Below, one piece after another: positions 9,270 through 18,175 of a DNA stretch of 64,000 nucleotides. The notes below the pieces were generated by a model. That model did not search any database. It saw nothing but the letters and a program-made list of their open reading frames with translations, and had not been told where the DNA came from. This DNA comes from an uncultured Lachnospiraceae bacterium (GTDB lineage: Bacteria > Bacillota > Clostridia > Lachnospirales > Lachnospiraceae): assembly GCA_946558465.1 (NCBI GenBank), contig CAMNTM010000011.1:31782-95781 (forward strand), read 5' to 3'. Numbering within the stretch: the first letter of the stretch is position 1; each line of letters opens with the position of its first letter. The position numbers and the translations under genes were made by a program.

Positions 9270-10283
9270 ATGGCGAAGGCAGGGATTTTAGGGGCAGGAA
9301 GCTGGGGTACTGCTCTGGCACTTCTGCTGCATAAGAATGGACATCAGGTGCAGGTATGGTCAATTGATGCAGGTGAGGTGGAGATGCTTGAGAAGGAGAG
9401 GGAGCATAAAAGCAAGCTTCCGGGAGTAAGGATACCGGAGGATATGGAATTTACAACAGACATGGAGAGTACTGTGAAGGAGAAGGATTTTCTTGTGCTT
9501 GCAGTTCCATCCACATTTACAAGAGGAACCGCGCGTAATATGAGTGCGTATGTGAGTGAAGGACAGATTATCGTAGATGTGGCGAAGGGGATTGAAGAGG
9601 ATACACTGATGACATTGTCTCAGCAGATTGAATCAGAGATACCTCAGGCAGATGTGGCGGTTTTGTCAGGGCCCAGCCATGCAGAGGAGGTTGGAAGAGG
9701 GCTTCCTACAACGGTTGTCATCGGTGCAAAGAGTAAGAAGACGGCAGATTATCTTCAGAAAATGTTTATGAATGAGGTATTCCGTGTCTACACAAGTCCG
9801 GACAGACTTGGCATGGAGCTGGGCGGCTCTCTTAAAAATGTCATTGCGCTGGCAGCAGGAATTGCAGATGGTATGGGGTATGGAGATAACACGAAGGCGG
9901 CGCTTATTACAAGAGGAATTGCAGAGATTGCGAGACTGGGAGTTAAGATGGGCGGCGCACTGGAAAGCTTTACAGGTCTTACTGGAATCGGAGATTTGAT
10001 CGTAACCTGTGCCAGTGTCCACAGCCGTAACCGCAAGGCAGGCTATCTTATGGGCCAGGGGAAATCCATGCAGGAAGCGATGGATGAGGTCCAGATGGTT
10101 GTAGAAGGGGTATATTCTGCGAAAGCGGCAGTGAAGCTTGGAAAAAAATATGGAGTAGCGCTTCCAATTATTGACAAGGTAAATGAAGTGCTGTTCGAAG
10201 GAAAGAATCCTGGGGAAGCGGTAAATGAGCTGATGTTGAGAGACAGCAGGGCTGAAAATATGGCGCTTCAATGGAAGGAATAA
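9270..10283 (+). CDS. gpsA: Glycerol-3-phosphate dehydrogenase [NAD(P)+]
   Basis: This 337-residue dehydrogenase reduces dihydroxyacetone phosphate to sn-glycerol 3-phosphate. The N-terminal dinucleotide motif is GAGSWGTALA (residues 7-16). SGPSHAEEV, the catalytic-lysine region LGGSLKNVIALAAG, and the GLGDL-equivalent GIGDLIVTC with NRKAGYLMGQG are all typical. AAGGAGGT about eight bases upstream is a strong ribosome binding site. It sits between plsY and spoIVA, a conserved order in clostridia. Confidence 0.96.
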   Translation: MAKAGILGAGSWGTALALLLHKNGHQVQVWSIDAGEVEMLEKEREHKSKLPGVRIPEDMEFTTDMESTVKEKDFLVLAVPSTFTRGTARNMSAYVSEGQIIVDVAKGIEEDTLMTLSQQIESEIPQADVAVLSGPSHAEEVGRGLPTTVVIGAKSKKTADYLQKMFMNEVFRVYTSPDRLGMELGGSLKNVIALAAGIADGMGYGDNTKAALITRGIAEIARLGVKMGGALESFTGLTGIGDLIVTCASVHSRNRKAGYLMGQGKSMQEAMDEVQMVVEGVYSAKAAVKLGKKYGVALPIIDKVNEVLFEGKNPGEAVNELMLRDSRAENMALQWKE

Positions 10284-10320
10284 GACATCGGCGCATAAAT
10301 GTTATAATCTGGTTCTAAAA

Positions 10321-10362
10321 CCCTCTTGCCTGTGCATACATTGTATCAGCATAGCAAGGGGG
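10321..10362 (+). promoter_or_regulatory. Leader hairpin covering the spoIVA Shine-Dalgarno, with sigma-E-like -10 in its loop
   Basis: CCCTCTTGC (10321-10329) can pair with GCAAGGGGG (10354-10362), which contains the AAGGGGG ribosome binding site of spoIVA. The loop holds CATACATT (10335-10342), a match to the sigma-E -10 consensus, but no convincing -35 was seen. If transcription starts at this -10, the left arm would be absent from the message, so the hairpin would matter only for read-through from gpsA. Confidence 0.4.
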
Positions 10363-10369
10363 TATTAGT

Positions 10370-11842
10370 ATGAATACGTTTCAGTTGTACAAAGATATAA
10401 GAGCCAGAACGAACGGAGAGATATACATAGGAGTTGTAGGTCCGGTAAGGACGGGAAAATCTACATTTATTAAACGATTCATGGATGTGCTGGTGCTCCC
10501 GCATATGGAGGATGAGCACAGTAAGGCGCGGACAAGAGATGAGCTGCCCCAGTCTGCTTCAGGCAGAACGATTATGACGACAGAACCCAAGTTTGTTCCG
10601 AAGGAAGCAGCAGAAATAAAGCTGTCTGAGGATGTATCCGTGAAAGTACGTCTTATTGACTGCGTGGGGTATATGGTAAACGGAGCTTCCGGTCATGTGG
10701 AGGGAAACGAGGAACGGCAGGTAAAAACTCCCTGGTTTGATTATGAGATTCCGTTTACGAAGGCAGCCGGTATCGGAACGAGAAAGGTTATCCACGACCA
10801 TGCAACTATCGGAATTGTAGTCACCACAGACGGAAGTATCGGGGATATTGAGCGGGAGAACTATAAGGAAGCGGAAGGAAAGACGATTCGTGAGCTCCAG
10901 AGTATAGGAAAGCCGTTTATTGTGCTGGTAAATTCCAAGAAGCCTTATAGTGAGGAGACTCAGAGAGTAGTTGAAGAGACGGAGCAGGAGTATGGAGTAA
11001 AAGCTCTTCCGGTAAACTGCGAGCAGTTAAAGGAAGAGGATATTTATAAAATTATAGAAGCGGTTCTTTTTGAGTTTCCGGTTTCCGAGATTCAGTTTTT
11101 TGTCCCAAAGTGGGTGGAAATGCTGCCGAGGGACCACAAGATCAAGCAGGATCTTCTGGAGCATATCCGGGGTATTCTGAATCAGTTTCAGGAAATCCGG
11201 GATGCTGCTGCCGGCGTCGAGCCGCCGGAAAGTCCTTACATAGAAGAATGCAAGGTAGACCATATCGAAATGGATACCGGCTGTGTAAAGGTGCGTGTTG
11301 CCGTTGCAGACAGATTCTACTATGAAATGCTTAGTGATCTTACCGGGACACATATTGCGGGACAATATGAGCTGGTGTCTACAATGAAGAGACTGTCGGA
11401 GCTGAAGGCAGAGTACGAGGGAGTCCGTGATGCATTTGCGTCTGTACGTATGAAGGGGTATGGAGTGGTGAGTCCGGCAAAGGAAGAAATCACACTTAAT
11501 GAGCCGGAGATTATCAAGCAGGGGAATAAATATGGTGTGAAGATTCATTCCCAGGCTCCGTCGATTCATCTTATCCGGGCTAATATCGAGACAGAAATTG
11601 CACCGATTGTAGGCAGTGAGCAGCAGGCAAAGGATCTGATTGAATATATCAAGGATACGGAGCAGAGCGAAGAGGGTATATGGGGAACTAATATTTTTGG
11701 AAAATCCATTGAGGAGCTGGTGATGGATGGCATGCGCAGCAAGATGGCTATGATTAATGACGAGAGCCAGACAAAACTTCAGGATACAATGCAGAAGATT
11801 GTGAATGACAGCAATGGGGGGCTGGTTTGTATTATTATCTAG
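10370..11842 (+). CDS. spoIVA: Stage IV sporulation protein A (spore coat morphogenetic ATPase)
   Basis: The protein has 490 residues, the usual length. The N-terminus MNTFQLYKDIRARTNGEIYIGVVGPVRTGKST carries the Walker A motif (residues about 24-32) of this TRAFAC-derived ATPase. It polymerises on the outer forespore membrane and forms the base of the spore coat. The extreme C-terminus ends in hydrophobic residues (LVCIII), as expected for its membrane-associated tail. AAGGGGG at 10356-10362 is the ribosome binding site. A terminator follows. Expression is expected in the mother cell under sigma-E. Confidence 0.96.
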   Translation: MNTFQLYKDIRARTNGEIYIGVVGPVRTGKSTFIKRFMDVLVLPHMEDEHSKARTRDELPQSASGRTIMTTEPKFVPKEAAEIKLSEDVSVKVRLIDCVGYMVNGASGHVEGNEERQVKTPWFDYEIPFTKAAGIGTRKVIHDHATIGIVVTTDGSIGDIERENYKEAEGKTIRELQSIGKPFIVLVNSKKPYSEETQRVVEETEQEYGVKALPVNCEQLKEEDIYKIIEAVLFEFPVSEIQFFVPKWVEMLPRDHKIKQDLLEHIRGILNQFQEIRDAAAGVEPPESPYIEECKVDHIEMDTGCVKVRVAVADRFYYEMLSDLTGTHIAGQYELVSTMKRLSELKAEYEGVRDAFASVRMKGYGVVSPAKEEITLNEPEIIKQGNKYGVKIHSQAPSIHLIRANIETEIAPIVGSEQQAKDLIEYIKDTEQSEEGIWGTNIFGKSIEELVMDGMRSKMAMINDESQTKLQDTMQKIVNDSNGGLVCIII

Positions 11843-11902
11843 ATTCTGCCGGTATCATATGATGACTGGCGTACTGATGAACTTATAGAGGGAAGAGAGG
11901 AG

Positions 11903-11940
11903 AAAAATAACGCTGAGGGTAGAACCCGGCGTTATTTTTT
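11903..11940 (+). terminator. Rho-independent terminator after spoIVA
   Basis: AAAAATAACGC (11903-11913) pairs with GCGTTATTTTTT (11929-11940). An inner GGGT/ACCC pairing extends the stem. Confidence 0.8.
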
Positions 11941-12021
11941 GGTATAATAAGCAGGTCGGGATATCAGAATATATAAAGGAAGGCAGACAGAGATGTTATG
12001 TGGGGCCAAGGAGTGAGAAAG

Positions 12022-12783
12022 ATGAAGCCGGTAGAGGTAAGAGGAGTCAGAATCGGAGAGGGCGTTCCGAAGATATGCGCGCCGATTGTCGGAAGGACAA
12101 AAGAGGAGATTATCCGGGAGGCAGAAGAGCTTTGTGATGCTCCTGTAGATATTGCAGAGTGGAGGGCAGATTGGTTTGACGAGGTTTTTGACTGGTATAA
12201 ATTGGAAGAGATATTAAGAGAACTTCGAAGTATTCTTGGAAAAATGCCGCTTCTTTTTACATTTCGAACAGCAGGAGAAGGCGGGAGAAGAGAAGCGGAG
12301 CCGGCACAGTATAGAAGGCTTAATAAAGAGGCAGCTTTGACGGGGTATATAGATATTCTGGATGTGGAAATGTTTACCGGGGATGAATCGGTAAAGGAAT
12401 TAGTAAAATCTGCACACGAATGCAGTGTAAAAGTAATTGTGTCAAATCATGACTTTCATAGGACACCGGAGCATGGCGAGCTGGTAAAGAGACTTTGTCA
12501 TATGCAGGAGCTGGGAAGCGATATCTGTAAGCTTGCTGTCATGCCGGAAAGTGGACGAGATGTGCTTACGCTTCTGTCTGCGACAGAAGAGATGGTAAGG
12601 CGGTATGCAGACTGTCCGGTTATTACTATGTCGATGTCAAAAATGGGAATCGTCAGCAGGCTGTGCGGCGGACTTTTAGGTTCAGCAGTTACCTTTGGCG
12701 CAGTAAGAAAGGCTTCTGCTCCGGGACAGATAGGAGTAGAAGAGCTGGACAGGATTTTGGAGATTCTGCATGGGCAGGCTTAA
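12022..12783 (+). CDS. aroD: 3-dehydroquinate dehydratase, type I
   Basis: The protein has 253 residues, matching the family length of about 252. It dehydrates 3-dehydroquinate through a Schiff-base lysine in the shikimate pathway. The catalytic His is in SNHDFHRTP and the Schiff-base Lys in ICKLAVMP. Substrate-binding residues occur in DIAEWRADWF and TFRTAGEGG. AAGGAG at 12008-12013 lies eight bases before ATG 12022. An earlier ATG at 11998 lacks a ribosome binding site. No other shikimate gene is adjacent; pheA, using a later product, is about 4 kb away. Confidence 0.94.
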   Translation: MKPVEVRGVRIGEGVPKICAPIVGRTKEEIIREAEELCDAPVDIAEWRADWFDEVFDWYKLEEILRELRSILGKMPLLFTFRTAGEGGRREAEPAQYRRLNKEAALTGYIDILDVEMFTGDESVKELVKSAHECSVKVIVSNHDFHRTPEHGELVKRLCHMQELGSDICKLAVMPESGRDVLTLLSATEEMVRRYADCPVITMSMSKMGIVSRLCGGLLGSAVTFGAVRKASAPGQIGVEELDRILEILHGQA

Positions 12784-12850
12784 GCTGTAATGTACGGCAG
12801 AGCGGTTTTCAGATGCCGCAGCGGGATAACAGAAATATCCGGGTTATACG

Positions 12851-12879
12851 TTGCATTATTACTATAAAAGGTATAAAAT
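12851..12879 (+). promoter_or_regulatory. Sigma-A promoter for the MogA-like gene
   Basis: TTGCAT (12851-12856), 17-bp spacer, TAAAAT (12874-12879). Confidence 0.55.
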
Positions 12880-12931
12880 TCAAATAGTGCATATATTAGG
12901 TACAGAAGAAGAGATTTCGTGGAGGTACAAT

Positions 12932-13402
12932 ATGAAGGCGGCAATTATAACTGCTAATACAGAAGTATACAGAGAAAGAGAAGAGGATCAGTGCGGAAAG
13001 CTGATACGTCAGATTGTAGAAGAGGCAGGAGTGGAGGTAGTGTTTATGAAGGCGCTTCCGACAGACAGGAAGGTGCTCTCTACTGTATTTCAGAGACTGG
13101 CAGATAATCATCTGACGGATTTGATTCTCACTACGGGAGGTGCGGGTTGTGCACCGGAGGATTGTACACCGGAGGCAACTATGGATGTAGTAGACCGGCC
13201 GGTTGTCGGTATTCCGGAGGTGATGCGTGCGCATGTGCTTCGTATGACGAAGCGAACGATGTTAAACCGAAGTGCAGCAGGTATCCGGGGAGATGTGCTG
13301 ATTGTAAATCTTCCGGGTAAGGCAGGTGCCGTGAAAGAATGTCTGACTTATATCCTGCCTGAGGTAATCCATGCCGTAGAGGTTATAAAAGGAGAGGCAT
13401 AA
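12932..13402 (+). CDS. MogA/MoaB-like molybdopterin adenylyltransferase-family protein
   Basis: The protein has 156 residues from ATG 12932, which has GGAGGT five bases upstream. It shows the MoaB/Mog fold signatures TTGGAGCAPEDCTPEA (substrate loop) and NLPGKAGAVKECL. Family members adenylylate molybdopterin during molybdenum cofactor synthesis. No other moa, moe or molybdate transport gene is in the window, so its role here is unconfirmed. It abuts the next gene without any gap (TAA then GTG). Confidence 0.85.
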   Translation: MKAAIITANTEVYREREEDQCGKLIRQIVEEAGVEVVFMKALPTDRKVLSTVFQRLADNHLTDLILTTGGAGCAPEDCTPEATMDVVDRPVVGIPEVMRAHVLRMTKRTMLNRSAAGIRGDVLIVNLPGKAGAVKECLTYILPEVIHAVEVIKGEA

Positions 13403-14089
13403 GTGATAAAGGTAACATATCTTGCACACAGTGGTTTTTCGGTAGAATACAGAGAGTTTGTGCTGGTATTTGATTATTATAGAGGTATTCTTCCAGAATT
13501 TGAGCCGGATAAGAAACTCTATGTATTTGCCAGCCATGTTCATGAAGATCATTTTAAAAGGAAAATTTTTGACTGGGCGTCCCGATATACAGATATTCAT
13601 TATATATTGTCAGATGATATCCAGGAAACGGGGCCGGGAGGAAGAGTTTTGTCTGTAGGAGCAGATGAGGAGCTGGTACTTGAGGGATTGAAAATCAGAA
13701 CCTTAAAATCTACAGATGAAGGCGTGGCGTTTTTAGTCAATGCCGGGGATAAGGTCATTTATCATGCGGGTGATTTGAATTGGTGGCACTGGGAAGAGGA
13801 AGATGACAGAACCTGGAATGAGCCGATGCGTCAGGCTTATCAGCAGGAGATTAAAAAGCTTTCTGCCGTGAAGATAGATGTGGCCTTTGTTCCGCTGGAC
13901 ATGCGGCAGGGAAAGCAGTTTTTCTGGGGATTGGATTATTTTATGAGGCATACGGACACTGCATGTGTATTTCCTATGCATATGTGTGATTATAAGGCCT
14001 ATGACAGGCTGATAAGGCTTCCGGAGTCTGAGCCTTACAGAGACAAGGTGATGCATATTACAAGAACGTCGCAGGAGTTTTTAGTATAG
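13403..14089 (+). CDS. MBL-fold metallo-hydrolase (UlaG/RNase-Z-like superfamily)
   Basis: The protein has 228 residues from GTG 13403, with GGAGAGG at 13391-13397. Metal-binding motifs are visible: LAHSGF near the start, HVHEDHF (residues about 50-56), YHAGDLNWWHW and PMHMCDY near the C-terminus. These are the metal ligands of the metallo-beta-lactamase fold. Substrate is unknown. It is directly coupled to the MogA-like gene and lies 33 bp upstream of rnhA. Confidence 0.85.
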   Translation: MIKVTYLAHSGFSVEYREFVLVFDYYRGILPEFEPDKKLYVFASHVHEDHFKRKIFDWASRYTDIHYILSDDIQETGPGGRVLSVGADEELVLEGLKIRTLKSTDEGVAFLVNAGDKVIYHAGDLNWWHWEEEDDRTWNEPMRQAYQQEIKKLSAVKIDVAFVPLDMRQGKQFFWGLDYFMRHTDTACVFPMHMCDYKAYDRLIRLPESEPYRDKVMHITRTSQEFLV

Positions 14090-14122
14090 GAAGAAGGATT
14101 ACAGGAGGGGGAATATAAAAAG

Positions 14123-14599
14123 ATGCGTGTAAGTATCTATACTGACGGGGCTGCGAGGGGGAATCCTGACGGACCCGGCGGTTATGGGACAGTCCTGGAA
14201 TATGTGGACTCCAAGGGGGAGCTTCATGTGAAGGAGCTGTCTCAGGGTTATAAAAAAACAACAAATAACCGTATGGAGCTGATGGCTGTAATAGCAGGTC
14301 TGGAGGCGCTTAACCGTCCATGTGAGGTGGAACTCTATTCAGATTCCAAGTATGTGGTAGATGCATTTAATCAAAACTGGATAGGAAGCTGGATTAAAAA
14401 GGGGTGGAAGCGGGGGAAGAATGAGCCGGTGAAGAATATGGATTTGTGGAAGAGACTTTTAAAGGCAAAGGAATCTCACAAGGTAAAATTCATCTGGGTT
14501 AAGGGTCATGACGGGCATCCGCAGAATGAAAGATGTGATATGCTTGCAACGACGGCAGCAGACGGAGATATGCTGATAGATGATGTCTCCTGCGGATAA
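14123..14599 (+). CDS. rnhA: Ribonuclease HI
   Basis: This 158-residue enzyme degrades the RNA strand of RNA-DNA hybrids. The DEDD catalytic set is visible: Asp in YTDGAARGN, Glu in [10 protein letters not shown], Asp in YSDSKYV and Asp in ERCDMLAT. A typical basic handle ([10 protein letters not shown]) is present. AGGAGGGGG precedes ATG 14123. It lies immediately upstream of the RNase P RNA gene. Confidence 0.95.
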   Translation: MRVSIYTDGAARGNPDGPGGYGTVLEYVDSKGELHVKELSQGYKKTTNNRMELMAVIAGLEALNRPCEVELYSDSKYVVDAFNQNWIGSWIKKGWKRGKNEPVKNMDLWKRLLKAKESHKVKFIWVKGHDGHPQNERCDMLATTAADGDMLIDDVSCG

Positions 14600-14689
14600 T
14601 AAGTCCGGCAGTGAGAGCAGGTATCTGACTGATATAGCATTGTTAAAAGAGGGTATACTCGTGTGAGTATAGATAAAAGGATATAGAAC

Positions 14690-15088
14690 AGCAAGTAGGA
14701 CAGGTAATCGCAGCTGCAGAAGCCGAAAGGCGGCAGATGAGGAAAGTCCGGGCTTCACAGGGCAGGGTGCCGGATAACGTCCGGTGGAGGCGACTCCAAG
14801 GCCAGTGCAACAGAAATATACCGCCAGAGCCCTGTTATTTATCTATGAAACGCACCGCGTTCCGTAGATAAATAACAGGGCTCTGGTAAGGGTGGAAGGG
14901 CAGTGTAAGAGACTACCGCCCTGCTGGTAACAGCAGGGGCACATGTAAACCCCACTTGAAGCAAGACCGCATAGAGACGATGTGGCGGCCCGTCACGTCT
15001 CAGGTAGGTCGCTGGAGCTTACCGGCAACGGTAAGCCTAGATAGATGATTACCCAACGACATAACCCGGCTTATCGTCCTGCTTGCTT
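14690..15088 (+). ncRNA. rnpB: RNase P RNA (class A-like)
   Basis: The RNA component of RNase P processes tRNA 5' ends. Conserved segments are GAGGAAAGTCCGGGC (about 14739-14753), the AAGGGTGGAA and GGTAA regions, CACATGTAAACCCCAC..GAAGCAAGACC, and the 3' element AACCCGGCTTATCGTCCTGC. The 5' AGCAAGTAGGAC (14690-14701) pairs with GTCCTGCTTGCT (15076-15087), which defines the P1 helix and both ends. A P12-type arm is very long: 14824-14845 and 14865-14886 are perfect complements (22 bp) and the helix continues with one mismatch around the loop. T residues at 15087-15090 may terminate transcription. No convincing promoter was seen. It ends where the convergent pyrI begins. Confidence 0.95.
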
Positions 15089-15544
15089 TTATAATCGTTT
15101 TTTAAATCTTCCGTCATATTTTTCCTCGCAGTATTTACAGCGGTAAATTTCCTTTTCCGGATCTGTAAGTACAAAGATATGATCAAGCTCCTGTTCAATG
15201 GAGGTGATGCAGCGGGGATTTTTGCAGCGGATAACATTTCGGATTTCACTTGGCAGGCGGAGACATTTTTTATGTACAACCTGCTCGTCCTTTACAATAT
15301 TTACCGTAATATTGTGGTCAATAAATCCCAGGATATCCAAATCCATAAAATCAATCGGACATTCGATCTTCATGATATCCTTTTTTCCCATCTTGCTGCT
15401 TTTTGCATTTTTGATAATTGCGACACAGCAGTCCAGCTTGTCCAGATGAAGATATTTATAAATATCCATACTGCGTCCTGCCTGGATATGGTCCAGTACA
15501 AAGCCTTCGGAGATACGTCCTACATTTAATGTATTTTTAACCAT
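15089..15544 (-). CDS. pyrI: Aspartate carbamoyltransferase regulatory subunit
   Basis: This 151-residue regulatory subunit binds nucleotide effectors and bridges catalytic trimers. The N-terminal allosteric domain begins LNVGRISEGFVLDHI. The C-terminal zinc domain contains CKNPRC and CKYC, the four zinc cysteines. The start at 15544 has upstream AGGAGG. The gene follows pyrB by 12 bp, and its stop codon lies against the 3' end of rnpB. Confidence 0.95.
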   Translation of the reverse strand: MVKNTLNVGRISEGFVLDHIQAGRSMDIYKYLHLDKLDCCVAIIKNAKSSKMGKKDIMKIECPIDFMDLDILGFIDHNITVNIVKDEQVVHKKCLRLPSEIRNVIRCKNPRCITSIEQELDHIFVLTDPEKEIYRCKYCEEKYDGRFKKRL

Positions 15545-15556
15545 TTTTGTCTCCTC

Positions 15557-16474
15557 CTATACTTCAATATTCAAAAGTGTCAATATCAGTGCCATTCGAA
15601 TATATACGCCGTACTGAGCCTGCTTAAAGTAAGCAGCCCGCGGGTCCTGGTCAACCTCGACCGAGATTTCATTTACCCTCGGAAGCGGATGCAGTACATA
15701 CATATCTTCAGGGGCAAGTTCCATCTTTTTGGAATCCAGAATGTAAAAGTCTTTCATGCGTACATAATCCTCCTCGTTGAAGAAACGTTCTTTCTGTACG
15801 CGGGTCATATAGAGAAGATCCAGTGTGGGAAGTGCATCCTCCAGACGGACGACTTCCTTGTATTCAATTTTCTGTCGGTCAAGTACATCTGTACGTATGT
15901 AGCTTGGAATTCTAAGTTCTTCCGGTGAGATTAATACGAATCTGATATTTGAATATCGAACCAGTGCATGAATCAAAGAATGGACGGTGCGCCCGAATTT
16001 CAGGTCACCGCAGAGACCGATGGTCATGTGGTCAAGCTTTCCTTTTAAGGAACGGATAGTTAAAAGATCGGTAAGTGTCTGCGTGGGATGCTGATGACCT
16101 CCGTCACCGGCGTTGATTACGGGAATAGTTGCATGTGTGCCGGCCACAAGCGCGGCGCCTTCCTTTGGATGACGCATGGCACAGATGTCTGCGTAACAAG
16201 AAATAGTTCGGATGGTATCGGCTACGCTTTCCCCTTTGGCAGCAGAGCTGGAATCTGCGGTAGAAAAACCAAGCACGCTTCCCCCAAGATTCAGCATAGC
16301 CGCTTCATGGCTCAGCCTTGTTCTGGTACTTGGTTCATAAAATAAGGTTGCCAGCTTCTTTCCTGCACATGCATGGGCGTATTTTTCAGGGTACGCCTCG
16401 ATATCGCCGGCAAGGTTCATTAACTGTTCTAATTCTTCCACAGAGAAATCCAGTGGACTCATTAAGTGTCTCAT
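15557..16474 (-). CDS. pyrB: Aspartate carbamoyltransferase catalytic subunit
   Basis: This 305-residue enzyme condenses carbamoyl phosphate and aspartate in pyrimidine synthesis. The carbamoyl-phosphate loop [11 protein letters not shown], the [10 protein letters not shown] segment and the HPLPRVNEI aspartate-binding motif are all intact. AGGAGGG lies four bases before ATG 16474. It is first gene of a pyrBI operon with its own promoter at 16520-16548. The leader is only about 40 nt, and I see neither a PyrR-binding attenuator nor a slippage tract. Confidence 0.97.
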   Translation of the reverse strand: MRHLMSPLDFSVEELEQLMNLAGDIEAYPEKYAHACAGKKLATLFYEPSTRTRLSHEAAMLNLGGSVLGFSTADSSSAAKGESVADTIRTISCYADICAMRHPKEGAALVAGTHATIPVINAGDGGHQHPTQTLTDLLTIRSLKGKLDHMTIGLCGDLKFGRTVHSLIHALVRYSNIRFVLISPEELRIPSYIRTDVLDRQKIEYKEVVRLEDALPTLDLLYMTRVQKERFFNEEDYVRMKDFYILDSKKMELAPEDMYVLHPLPRVNEISVEVDQDPRAAYFKQAQYGVYIRMALILTLLNIEV

Positions 16475-16519
16475 AAAACCCTCCTAAAATGACTATGTGA
16501 TGTTAAAAAATCTCTATTC

Positions 16520-16548
16520 ATCATATACCAAACATAAAAGATTTTCAA
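16520..16548 (-). promoter_or_regulatory. Sigma-A promoter for pyrBI
   Basis: On the minus strand TTGAAA (16548-16543), 17-bp spacer, TATGAT (16525-16520). The -35 overlaps the last bases of the upstream membrane-protein gene. Confidence 0.65.
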
Positions 16549-16928
16549 CGTCTGCAGAGAATTTTTTCGAATACGAGTCCCGCTCCGAACCAGAAGGGAG
16601 CATAATCCAGTCTGACAAGGCCGTTGACGTTAAGAGGCGCCCCGCTGTAATCCCAGGGGCACGCCTCGTACTTTTTAAGAAAAGACCCAGTCAGATATTC
16701 TCCGGCAAAAATGCAGCATGTATAAACTCCGCCCCTAAGCACCAGATTTTTTCCCCGAAGTTTTCGGCAAAGCGGACCTAATAGGCTTGCCAGACCGTAA
16801 ATCGGAAACATCCAGATAGAGGTTGAGCCTACAAGCTTAGGATTTCTTTCCTTTACAGATCTGCAGCCTGTGAAAAGAATCTCCATACACCATCCAATTG
16901 TTCCACAAGTGATAAAATTATGTTTCAT
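16545..16928 (-). CDS. Putative ABC-transporter-type IV membrane protein (PF06541-like)
   Basis: This 127-residue protein has about four hydrophobic segments. The pattern GTIGWCMEILFTG, SIWMFPIYGLASLLGPL, RGGVYTCCIFAGEYLTG and ACPWDYSGAPLNVNGLVRLDYAPFW (quoted in pieces) is the signature of a family annotated as putative ABC transporter permease (formerly DUF1113). No ATPase partner is nearby, so a transport role is unproven. The ribosome binding site is weak. It is divergent from pheA. Confidence 0.8.
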   Translation of the reverse strand: MKHNFITCGTIGWCMEILFTGCRSVKERNPKLVGSTSIWMFPIYGLASLLGPLCRKLRGKNLVLRGGVYTCCIFAGEYLTGSFLKKYEACPWDYSGAPLNVNGLVRLDYAPFWFGAGLVFEKILCRR

Positions 16929-17034
16929 AATGTAAAGAGTATACCAAAGTAATCTAGATTTTATACGCTGGATGGTGTAAACTGTTCAAGTAAGCGAAAT
17001 ATTGTGTTTAAAACTAGAAAAAGGAGTGGTTCCT

Positions 17035-18165
17035 ATGCTGTCATTACAAGAATTAAGATTACAGCTTGATGAGATAGATAGTCAGATTGTTTCTCTTTAC
17101 GAGCAGCGGATGGATATCTGTGCTCAGGTAGGCGAATACAAAGTTCAGACCGGCCGGAAGGTATTTGACCGGGAACGGGAGATGGAAAAGCTTCAGTCGG
17201 TTTCTTCCAAAGCCTCATCCGAGTTTAATAAAAAAGGGATAAAGGAGCTGTATCAGCAGATGATGTCTATAAGCCGCAAGCTCCAGTATCAGCAGCTTGT
17301 TAAAGCCGGGGCGCTTGGACGCCTTCCTTTCATTGAGGTCAGATCTCTGGAGGCGGACCGTGCAAGGATCGTTTTCCAGGGTACAGAGGGTGCTTACGGA
17401 CAGGCTGCTATGAAGAAATATTTTGGGGAGTCCGTAAGCAGCTATCATGTAAAAACCTTCCGAGAAGCAATGGAAGCAATAGAGGAAGGTGCGGCAGATT
17501 ATGCGGTGCTTCCGATTGAAAACTCGTCGGCAGGTTCTGTAAATGAGGTGTATGACCTCCTGGTAGAATTTGAGAATTACATTATAGGAGAAATTATTAT
17601 TCCTATTTCTCATACACTTTCCGGGCTTCCGGGTACAAAGCTTTCAGAGATAGAGCGGGTATATTCGAAAGCAGAAGCATTGATGCAGACCTCGCGGTTT
17701 CTGGGAGAGCATGGCAGCTGGCAGCAGATCAGTGTAGCAAATACCGCAATTGCAGCAAAGAAAATCCTTGATGAGCAGGACAGCTCCCAGGCGGCGGTAT
17801 GCAGTGCTTATGCGGCGCAGATACATGGTCTGGAGGTGCTTACGGACAGGATTAATGATGAAGAAAATAATTCTACCAGATTTATTGTTGTGACGAATCA
17901 GAAGATTTTCCTTAAAGGAGCTTCCAAAATCAGCATCTGCTTTGAGCTTCCTCATGAGAGCGGCTCTCTTTACCACTTGCTGTCGCATTTTATATACAAT
18001 GATTTAAACATGACCAGAATTGAGTCCAGACCAGTAGAGGGAAAAAGCTGGGAGTACAGATTCTTTATAGATTTTGAAGGGAATCTTGAGGAGGCCGGAG
18101 TGAAAAATGCTATCAGGGGCTTAAGAGAGGAAAGCCGGGGACTTAAAATTCTTGGAAATTATTAG
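17035..18165 (+). CDS. pheA: Bifunctional chorismate mutase / prephenate dehydratase (P-protein)
   Basis: The protein has 376 residues from ATG 17035 (AAGGAG at 17021-17026); an in-frame TTG at 17002 has no ribosome binding site. Residues 1-85 are an AroQ chorismate mutase (LRLQLDEIDSQIVSLYEQR). Residues about 105-285 are prephenate dehydratase, with GTEGAYGQAA, LPIENSSAGSV and NNSTRFIVV. The C-terminus is an ACT domain with the ESRP motif that binds phenylalanine. It makes phenylpyruvate from chorismate under phenylalanine feedback. It overlaps no gene, and the ATPase gene follows after 10 bp. Confidence 0.95.
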   Translation: MLSLQELRLQLDEIDSQIVSLYEQRMDICAQVGEYKVQTGRKVFDREREMEKLQSVSSKASSEFNKKGIKELYQQMMSISRKLQYQQLVKAGALGRLPFIEVRSLEADRARIVFQGTEGAYGQAAMKKYFGESVSSYHVKTFREAMEAIEEGAADYAVLPIENSSAGSVNEVYDLLVEFENYIIGEIIIPISHTLSGLPGTKLSEIERVYSKAEALMQTSRFLGEHGSWQQISVANTAIAAKKILDEQDSSQAAVCSAYAAQIHGLEVLTDRINDEENNSTRFIVVTNQKIFLKGASKISICFELPHESGSLYHLLSHFIYNDLNMTRIESRPVEGKSWEYRFFIDFEGNLEEAGVKNAIRGLREESRGLKILGNY

Positions 18166-18175
18166 AGGAGAAGCC

